Positions 57,948-64,000 of a DNA stretch of 64,000 nt are shown here, piece by piece; the first letter of the stretch is position 1; every line of letters starts with the position of its first letter. This DNA is from Paractinoplanes ovalisporus. Lineage in GTDB: Bacteria > Actinomycetota > Actinomycetes > Mycobacteriales > Micromonosporaceae. The notes under the pieces were generated by a model. That model was not told the DNA's origin, searched no databases, and saw only the letters and a program-made list of their open reading frames with translations. The translations under genes and the position numbers were made by a program. Location of the stretch: contig NZ_JAENHP010000007.1 of the NCBI RefSeq assembly GCF_016834655.1, positions 186,001 through 250,000 of the forward strand, read 5' to 3'.

Positions 57948-60926
57948 ATGGTCACTCGCCGCGCGCTTCTTGCCCTGGCCGGTGCGACCGGCGGGGCCAT
58001 GGCCCTGCCCCGGCCCGCCGAAGCCCGCGCCGCCGATCCGGTCGCCGACGAATATCACCGCCTGCTGCTCGTGCACACCCGGTGGGTCGAGCAGCAATGG
58101 GATCCGGCCATCGGCGCCTACCGCTCGGCCGACTTCCGGTTCGCCGCCGTGCTCGGCAACGCCGTCCTGCTGACCGCCGACGGGTACGACGCCGAGATGG
58201 CCGGCGTCGACGCGGCCACGCTCCGGCAGCGCACGCTCGCCACCATCACGCGGTTCGCGGCCACCAACCGTCTCACCGGCGGCACGGAGTGGGGGCAGCG
58301 GCTGTTCTGGGACTCCACCTTCGAGCTCTACTTCGTGCTCGCCGCGCGGCTGCTGTGGCCGGAGCTCGACGCCGCCACCCGGGCCCGCGTCGACACCATC
58401 GCGCGCGGTCAGGCCGCGTACGCGTACGGGCTCGGCACCGCCGACGATCCGCTCAGCGGAAGCTGGACGCCCAACGGCAGCGCGGGCGGCTTCCGCGGTG
58501 ACACCAAGCTGGAGGAGATGGGCGTCTATGCCCAGGCCATCGCTCCGGGCCTGGCCTGGGCCCCGGCCGGTGACGCCGAGGCCGCGCGCTGGCGGGAGAG
58601 GTTCGTGTTCTGGGCCGCCAACGCGAGCAGCCTTCCGCCCGCCGACCGGGCCAACCCGGCGCTCGTGGACGGCCGCGCGGTCAGCGCCTGGAACGTCGCC
58701 CGCAACCTGCACGACACGTTCGTGGTGGAGAACCACGAGTCGGTCAACCCGCACTACCAGGCCGAGCTCTGGCGCACCGCGGGCCGGGCCGCCGCCTGCT
58801 TCTTCACCGCCGGCTCGCCGATGCCGGAGGTGCTGACCCGCCAGCCCAACGGCCGCGAACTGTGGGCGACGCTGCGCCTGCTCGCCAGCGACGCCGGGGA
58901 ACCCGTCATGCCGATGGTCGCCGACCGCTATCACCTGTACGGGCGGGACGTGCTGCCGTTGGCCTTCCTGGCCCAGGTGCAGGGTGACCGGCACGCCGCC
59001 CGCGCCGAGGCCGACCTGGCCGCCCGGCTCATGCCCTACCTGCGCTACGCCCCCGAATACCGGCTGACCAAGTTCAGCGGCGAGGAGAAGTACGAGCCGG
59101 AGGCGCGCGCCGAGCTTGCCATCGCCTACCTGTTCCACCGCCGGCGGACGACACCGGTGTCACCGGTCAACAGCAACGAGTTCTTCGCCGCGGCCGCGGG
59201 AACCCGCGATTTCGGTACGGCGGTAGGCCTGACCGCCCACCAGAGCGCCGCCGGTTTCGCGGCCGCCGTGACCAAGGCGGGTTACGTACGGTTCCTCTGG
59301 CAGCCCGGCCACGACAACTGGCTGATCGACACCCGGTCGCCCGCGTTCCTGCCGCCCCAGACGACCACCCCGGCCCGCCAGTGGACCGCCGCCTGGACCG
59401 CCGTACGCGACGGGGTCGACGCCACCGCCACGGTGCTGCAGACCCCCGCCGGCTGGGCCGGATACGCCACCCTGCCCACCGGAACCGTCGTCTACGCCGG
59501 CCCCGGACCATCCACATTGACCCTGTTCAACTTGACCATGCCGGGCGTACCCGGTCTCGACGGCCACCGCACGTTCACCGGCGCGGGCGGCGCCGTGACA
59601 CCGGTTCCCGGGCTCGGCGACGGCGGCACCGACGAGATCACGTTCGCCGCCCGGCCGGCCCGGCACGTGCGCTTCACCGGCCGCTCGGCCGCCAACCAGT
59701 ACGGCTACTCGCTGTTCGCGTTCGAGGCCTTGGACGCGACCGGCGCCGACCGGGCCCGCGGCCGCACGGTCACGGTGTCGTCGGCCGACCCCGCCTACCC
59801 GGCCGCCAACGCCGTCGACGGCAGCACCACCACCCGCTGGGCGGTCGCCCGCGCGGAACGCAGCCGGGCCGACAGCTGGCTCGCCGTCGACCTCGGCGCC
59901 ACCGTCGAGCTGACCGGCGTACGACTTGTCTGGGAGGCCGCCTACGCCATCGCGTACGTGGTGGAGACCTCGACCGACGGCACCACCTGGACCACCGCCG
60001 TCACCGCCCCCGACACCGTGGCGATGGGCGCGTGGGCCGGGATCGACGGCCGGGCCGGGCTCGTCGCGCACGGCGCCGACGGCCCGATCGCGGTGTCGTC
60101 GGCGAACGTCACCGTTCCGCCCGCCACCCTGATCGAGGGCTACTCCGGCGCCGCGACCGACCTGGCCGCCGCCGCGAGCCGTCGCCGGCCCACCGGCGGC
60201 CCGGCGACGCTGCGGCTCAGCGACGCCGACGGCTTCCTGACCCTGCTCAACCTGTCCGCGACCGCCCTCGACGACGTGGTGGTGAGCCTGCCGCCCGGCA
60301 ACCGCCTCTACCGCGGATCCTCGGTCGTCCGAGCCGACGGCGGGCTCGACCTGACCACCTCGGTGCCCGCGGGCGGCGGCGCGGTCGAACCGGTGCGGTT
60401 CGAGCTGAACGGCCGCGCCCCGGCCGGAACCCGCTTCGCCGTCACCGATTCCCACCACGTCACGGTCACCGCACCCGCCGGCAAAGCGGTCGACGTACGC
60501 CTGAGCGCCGGTCCCCGGCCCGTACGCGTGCAGGTGCCCGCCGGCGCCGTACGCACCGTCACCGTGGCGCACGACGCACCGCTCACCCCGACCACCGACC
60601 TGGCTCGCGGCCGTACGACGTTCCCCACGTCACCGCTGCCCGCCGGCATGGGCGAGCCGTCCCGGGCCGTCGACGGCAGCCCCGCCACCGCGTGGCGCCC
60701 CGGCCCGGACGGCCGGATGGTGGTCGACCTCGGCGCCCCCTGCGCGGTCCAGGCCGTGACGCTGACCTGGACCGGGGGAGCCCACCCGCCGGCGGTCGTC
60801 GAAACCTCGGCCGACGGGTTGACGTACACCCCGTTCACCGCACCGGCAACCGCCCGCTACGTCGCGGTGGCCGCCCCGGGCTGGCGAACCGGCAACCCGG
60901 AGCTGGTAGAGCTGAGGGTCGGCTAG
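57948..60926 (+). CDS. Tat-exported discoidin (F5/8 type C) domain protein, probable polysaccharide-active enzyme
   Basis: 992 residues. Tat signal MVTRRALLALAGATGGAM, cleaved near ARA (28). The N-terminal part (about 35-400) is helical, in repeated pairs (YHRLLLVHTRWVEQQWD; FWDSTFELYFVLAARLLWPE; WNVARNLHDTFVVENHESVN), like an alpha/alpha barrel of lyases or GH families. Beta-rich domains follow, then two discoidin/CBM32-like modules (about 590-680, NAVDGSTTTRWAVAR; about 885-990, RAVDGSPATAWRPGPDG). The His-Glu pair in ENHESVNPHY may be catalytic. The exact family is not certain. Its stop (TAG) is the first contact with the inverted-repeat element. Confidence 0.8.
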   Translation: MVTRRALLALAGATGGAMALPRPAEARAADPVADEYHRLLLVHTRWVEQQWDPAIGAYRSADFRFAAVLGNAVLLTADGYDAEMAGVDAATLRQRTLATITRFAATNRLTGGTEWGQRLFWDSTFELYFVLAARLLWPELDAATRARVDTIARGQAAYAYGLGTADDPLSGSWTPNGSAGGFRGDTKLEEMGVYAQAIAPGLAWAPAGDAEAARWRERFVFWAANASSLPPADRANPALVDGRAVSAWNVARNLHDTFVVENHESVNPHYQAELWRTAGRAAACFFTAGSPMPEVLTRQPNGRELWATLRLLASDAGEPVMPMVADRYHLYGRDVLPLAFLAQVQGDRHAARAEADLAARLMPYLRYAPEYRLTKFSGEEKYEPEARAELAIAYLFHRRRTTPVSPVNSNEFFAAAAGTRDFGTAVGLTAHQSAAGFAAAVTKAGYVRFLWQPGHDNWLIDTRSPAFLPPQTTTPARQWTAAWTAVRDGVDATATVLQTPAGWAGYATLPTGTVVYAGPGPSTLTLFNLTMPGVPGLDGHRTFTGAGGAVTPVPGLGDGGTDEITFAARPARHVRFTGRSAANQYGYSLFAFEALDATGADRARGRTVTVSSADPAYPAANAVDGSTTTRWAVARAERSRADSWLAVDLGATVELTGVRLVWEAAYAIAYVVETSTDGTTWTTAVTAPDTVAMGAWAGIDGRAGLVAHGADGPIAVSSANVTVPPATLIEGYSGAATDLAAAASRRRPTGGPATLRLSDADGFLTLLNLSATALDDVVVSLPPGNRLYRGSSVVRADGGLDLTTSVPAGGGAVEPVRFELNGRAPAGTRFAVTDSHHVTVTAPAGKAVDVRLSAGPRPVRVQVPAGAVRTVTVAHDAPLTPTTDLARGRTTFPTSPLPAGMGEPSRAVDGSPATAWRPGPDGRMVVDLGAPCAVQAVTLTWTGGAHPPAVVETSADGLTYTPFTAPATARYVAVAAPGWRTGNPELVELRVG

Positions 60927-61088
60927 GGTCTGTCCTGTCGATCACGAGGGGCTGCGGCGTGGCCCAGGCGGCGCCTGACGGCGTCCGCGAAGCGCCCACA
61001 TCCAACACCGGGATGCGGACACTTCCCGGCCGACGCCAGCCACCACCTGGACCTCGCCTCACTCCCGCGTGATCGACAGGACAGACCC
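60926..61088. mobile_element. 163-bp MITE-like element with 21-bp perfect terminal inverted repeats
   Basis: GGGTCTGTCCTGTCGATC... at 60926-60946 is repeated exactly in reverse complement at 61068-61088, a 21-bp perfect pair around a 121-bp interior. The interior has no credible gene. It lies directly after the stop of the discoidin gene (the last G of TAG is the first G of the element) and 28 bp before the next start. No clear target-site duplication (flanks GGCTA and CAGG). Size and structure suit a non-autonomous transposable element; its parent transposase is not in this window. Confidence 0.78.
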
Positions 61089-61116
61089 CAGGCGTCACCC
61101 GATAGGGTCGGCACCC

Positions 61117-62211
61117 GTGGAAACCGACGACCTCGCCCGGCTCGAAGACCTCATCGGTGACGCGAGGGTGGTGGCCATCGGCGAGTCCGCCCACTTCGTG
61201 CGCGAATACACCGCGCTGCGTCACGACCTGATCCGGCACTTCGGTTTCACGACGGTCGCCATGGAGTCGGGTTTCAGTGAGGGCCTGGCCGTCCGCGACT
61301 GGATCCGGGACGGCGTCGGCGATCCGGCGCCGGACGGGCTGACCTACCGGTTCGGGCAGAGCGCCGAGATGCGGGGACTCCTCGAGCATCTCCGCGCCAC
61401 CCGAAGCGACTTCTGGGGTCTGGACCTGCCGGGAGACCTCGGTAGCCCCGGCCCCGCCTTGGACCACCTCGACCGCCGCGCGCCCGAGCTTCGCGAAACC
61501 CTTTCCCACGTACGGCGTCTGACCGCGAAGTTCGCCTCGGCCTACACGATTCCGGCCTTCACGGCGTACCGGGAAATGCCGTTGATCGATCGTGACGCCT
61601 TGACGCTGGCGCTGGCCGAGGCGGGCACACGTTTCGACGCGACCCCGCACCGGCGGAGCGACGACACTGCGATCAACCGTCACGAGCTGAGCCTGCTCGT
61701 GCTGTGGGATCAGATGCTGCGGGCCCAGGTCGCCGCGGTCGAGGGTTCGGCCCGGCACGCGGGGCTCAACATCCGCGACGGCGCGATGGCCCGTACGGCC
61801 GAATGGATCCTCGGACGCACACCGGGGCGCCTCCTCGTCCTGGCCGCGAACTCGCACATCCAGCGCCGGCATCCCGCGTTCGAAGTGCTCGGCAGCCACC
61901 TCTCGGCCATGCTCGGCGACGACTACCGCGCCATCGGCGTGACCGCGCTGACCGGCCGGGTCGCCACCCGCCGGCTCGCCCCGGAGGCGCCCGCGATGGC
62001 CGAGACCGTGCTGGTCGAGCTGCCGGCCCCCGACGAGGGCAGCATCGAACTCGAGGGCCCCGGCCTGCACGACACGCGCGGGTCCAAGGCCGACAAGATC
62101 AGACTGCTTGATTCGTACGCCGTGGGGCCGGTCGCCGAGGCGTTCGACGCGGTGGTGTGCCTGCCGGTCAGCACTCCCACCGAGCAGGCGTTGTGGGCCG
62201 GCGGCCGGTGA
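61117..62211 (+). CDS. Erythromycin-esterase-family protein
   Basis: 364 residues from GTG 61117. The family pattern is GESAHFVREYTALRHDLIRH near residue 24 (Glu-His pair), AMESGF, FWGLDLPGDLGSPGP, and ANSHIQRRH near 247. Ere-type enzymes hydrolyse macrolide lactones, but most family members have unknown substrates and this one has no resistance context. A TAGGGT at 61103-61108 could be the -10, putting the start near the GTG (leaderless), with the mobile element just upstream supplying the -35 region. Confidence 0.83.
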   Translation: METDDLARLEDLIGDARVVAIGESAHFVREYTALRHDLIRHFGFTTVAMESGFSEGLAVRDWIRDGVGDPAPDGLTYRFGQSAEMRGLLEHLRATRSDFWGLDLPGDLGSPGPALDHLDRRAPELRETLSHVRRLTAKFASAYTIPAFTAYREMPLIDRDALTLALAEAGTRFDATPHRRSDDTAINRHELSLLVLWDQMLRAQVAAVEGSARHAGLNIRDGAMARTAEWILGRTPGRLLVLAANSHIQRRHPAFEVLGSHLSAMLGDDYRAIGVTALTGRVATRRLAPEAPAMAETVLVELPAPDEGSIELEGPGLHDTRGSKADKIRLLDSYAVGPVAEAFDAVVCLPVSTPTEQALWAGGR

Positions 62212-62252
62212 CGGCACCCCACGTGCGGGGTCGGAACACGTGGGGTGCCGTC
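62210..62252. terminator. Bidirectional terminator with 16-bp perfect stem
   Basis: GACGGCACCCCACGTG (62210-62225) and CACGTGGGGTGCCGTC (62237-62252) pair perfectly around an 11-base loop, exactly between the convergent esterase (ends 62211) and lipase (ends 62258) genes. Confidence 0.92.
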
Positions 62253-62257
62253 GGTCT

Positions 62258-63385
62258 CTACGAGAACCGGGCCGCGATCCAGTTGGCGACCGTGGTCGTG
62301 CTCTGGAAGACGGCGCCGTCGTGGGTGGCGCCGTCGATCTCGACGAACTGCACCGGCTGGCTGTAGACGCTCAGCTCGGTGACCAGCGGGCCGGCCGTGA
62401 TGACGTACGGGACCGCCTCGTCGGCCGTGCCCTGCACCAGCAGGATCGGTGCGGTGGTGGGCTTCTGACCGGGGTTGACCCACTTGGACAGCTTGGTCAC
62501 GATCGCCGGGGGAAGCGCGCCGCCGACCAGCAGCTGCGAGGCGGTCAGGTCGGCGTAGGCGGCCAGGATCTCGTTGAGGCAGCCGCTCTGCAGCACGCCG
62601 GTCCTCTGCCGGGCCGGGGCGGCCAGGATGGTGGCCGGCACGACCGTCGGGTCCACCGCCTGCAGCCCGTAGAGGGCCATCACCAGGTAGCCCTGGGCGG
62701 GCGTGCCGGGGATGAGCGGCGCGAACAGGTCGGCGTTGGAGACCGGGGCGATCGCCGCCGTGCCGCGCAGGGTCAGCGCGCCGTCGTAGGCGGGGGCGAT
62801 CTCGTTGACGAACAGGGCGCCCTGACCGCCCTGGGAGTGGCCGTCGATCACGTACTGGGTGCCGAGGGTGGCGTCGAGGTTCTTGGCCGCCTTGGCGCTG
62901 TCGATCATCGAGCGGGCCTCGCTGAGGCCGACCAGGTAGGGGTGCGACAGCGCGGTGCCCAGACCCGGGTAGTCGGGGGCGGCGACCGTCCAGCCGCGCC
63001 CGAGCAGCTCGGCGATCGCGGCCCGCGCCTCGGGCCAGAACACGGCCTGGCTCGCGGAGGGGGCGCACTGGTCGGCCAGGCCGGTGGTGCCGTGACCCCA
63101 CACCACGATCTTGTTGTTCTTGCCGGTCTTCGGGGTCAGGATCAGCCCGGTGGCGGTGATCGGAACCGCGTTGACGTTGGTCGACAGATACGAGACGCGT
63201 CTGCCGTTGGCCAGCGGCGCCAATTCGGCCGGAAGGGTTGCGGTGGTGCTGGACAGAACCGTGCCGGCCAACTGGGCGGCACGGGCCGGATCACCCGGGA
63301 AAAGTGCTGCGGAAAGGGCGAGCAGAATGGTCGTGGCCGCCGCGATAAATGCCACGACAGGGTGCCTTTTCAGGGCAGGGTTCAT
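62258..63385 (-). CDS. Secreted lipase/esterase (LIP family, alpha/beta hydrolase)
   Basis: 375 residues from ATG 63385. Signal peptide (PVVAFIAAATTILLALSAAL, cleavage near ARA at about 36). The secretory-lipase pattern is IVVWGHGTTGLADQCAPS, AAPDYPGLGT, and the nucleophile elbow DGHSQGGQGAL; the acid/His are in VQGTADEAVP and IDGATHDGAV. AAAGG lies about nine bases before the start. Likely exported, hydrolysing lipids or esters. Confidence 0.9.
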   Translation of the reverse strand: MNPALKRHPVVAFIAAATTILLALSAALFPGDPARAAQLAGTVLSSTTATLPAELAPLANGRRVSYLSTNVNAVPITATGLILTPKTGKNNKIVVWGHGTTGLADQCAPSASQAVFWPEARAAIAELLGRGWTVAAPDYPGLGTALSHPYLVGLSEARSMIDSAKAAKNLDATLGTQYVIDGHSQGGQGALFVNEIAPAYDGALTLRGTAAIAPVSNADLFAPLIPGTPAQGYLVMALYGLQAVDPTVVPATILAAPARQRTGVLQSGCLNEILAAYADLTASQLLVGGALPPAIVTKLSKWVNPGQKPTTAPILLVQGTADEAVPYVITAGPLVTELSVYSQPVQFVEIDGATHDGAVFQSTTTVANWIAARFS

Positions 63386-63520
63386 CAACGATGCCTTTCG
63401 GAAATGGTGTGGGGCGCGGCGAGGACGCGACGGGAAAATAACCGGACCTGGCCATGGGCGGGCCAGGTCCGGGCAAGGGGTGATGCCGGTGGAAAGGGGA
63501 GTTCGGGGGAGTGGGGAAAC

Positions 63521-64000
63521 CTAGCGGTGCGCGAGGTGGTCGGCCACGCTGCGCAGGGCGGCGACGGTCTCGGCGTCGCGGCGCTCGTCGTCCTGGGTGG
63601 GCCAGGCGCTGCACTTGACGATGACGACCTCGGCGTCCGGGTCGACGAACAGATATTGCCCGTGGACACCCAGGCCGGTGAACGCGTCGCGGCTCTCGCT
63701 GCCGAGGGTCCACCACTGGTTCGCGTAGCCGTAGTGGGCGTAACCGCTGGGGCCGAGCGAACCGACCGCGAGCTGGGGCCGGTCGTTGCCACGGCTGCGG
63801 CGCACCCACTCGGCCGGCACGATCTGCTCGTCGCCGGCGACACCGCCGTTGGCCATGAGCAGGCCGACCCGGGCCACGTCGCGCGCGGTGGCGTTCAGTG
63901 AGCCACCACCGATCGCGGTGCGTGGCCGGCCACGCGTGAGCCAGTAGTACGCGTCGCGGTCGCAGCCCAGCTTCTGCCAGAGCTTCTCCGATGCGTACGT
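63521..64000 (-). CDS. Beta-lactamase-type serine hydrolase, 5' part outside the window
   Basis: The C-terminal 159 residues are present; the reading frame is open to the window edge (first codon on the minus strand reads Thr-Tyr-Ala-Ser-Glu-Lys). LGCDRDAYYWLTRGRPRTAI and GGGSLNATARDVARVGLLM are typical of class C/6-aminohexanoate-dimer-hydrolase-like enzymes, and HYGYANQWWTLG plus GLGVHGQYLFVDPDAEVVIV cover the C-terminal active-site strand. The SxxK motif must lie beyond the window. Downstream of it are 132 bp of unremarkable sequence before the lipase start. Confidence 0.85.
   Translation of the reverse strand, partial: TYASEKLWQKLGCDRDAYYWLTRGRPRTAIGGGSLNATARDVARVGLLMANGGVAGDEQIVPAEWVRRSRGNDRPQLAVGSLGPSGYAHYGYANQWWTLGSESRDAFTGLGVHGQYLFVDPDAEVVIVKCSAWPTQDDERRDAETVAALRSVADHLAHR

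Noticed and set aside
61117..62211. Macrolide resistance gene
   Set aside because: Family match to erythromycin esterases is real, but most members have other unknown substrates and there is no resistance or mobile-resistance context beyond one small repeat element.

Overview
The window is very GC-rich, with GTG/TTG starts, frequent 4-base stop/start overlaps and many CGTACGG words. Gene content is typical of a filamentous actinomycete: an AfsR/SARP regulator, XRE-DUF5753 and DUF574 proteins, a Ser/Thr kinase, Tat-exported and lipo-proteins. An Actinoplanes-like member of the Micromonosporaceae is my inference. No rRNA, tRNA, CRISPR, phage or plasmid genes were seen, so it reads as an accessory-rich chromosomal segment.

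Layout. 0-12 kb: an MctP-type monocarboxylate symporter, an ECF sigma factor coupled to a membrane propeller-like protein, a GH43 xylosidase, a membrane GGDEF-EAL protein and a CheB-hybrid histidine kinase whose 3' part is frameshifted. 12-20 kb: TetR with thioesterase, an acetyltransferase-like protein, an XRE regulator divergent from a three-gene operon (small membrane protein, MppP/Ind4-type PLP-dependent arginine oxidase, and a 2-hydroxyacid-dehydrogenase-like reductase lacking the usual catalytic His), a lipoprotein, and an XRE-DUF5753/DUF574 methyltransferase locus with a decayed second methyltransferase. 20-33 kb: MBL hydrolase, ScyD/ScyE-like protein, DUF3817, ArsR-type regulator, SLC13 permease, CheW-like protein, FAD monooxygenase, AfsR-like regulator, and a DUF296-NACHT-like ATPase pair.

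33-45 kb: metNIQ importer, a secreted M14 peptidase, serine hydrolase, MFS transporter, M56 metalloprotease. 44-57 kb: nuclease/phosphatase, SGNH hydrolase, AhpD-like protein, O-methyltransferase, kinase, a QorR/QorA-like redox pair, GlxA-type regulator with cupin, and an autoregulated membrane protein-XRE-oxidoreductase operon. 57-64 kb: an orphan LanC-like protein, a large exported discoidin-domain protein, a 163-bp inverted-repeat element, an erythromycin-esterase-like protein, a secreted lipase, and a serine hydrolase cut by the window edge.

Two things stand out. First, the PLP oxidase/reductase operon resembles the pair that makes unsaturated D-arginine in indolmycin assembly, but it sits outside any recognisable antibiotic cluster. 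Second, at least eight gene ends carry short tandem arrays (23-57 bp units, unrelated in sequence) that begin at or next to a stop codon. Some of these arrays have become coding sequence in the neighbouring gene.
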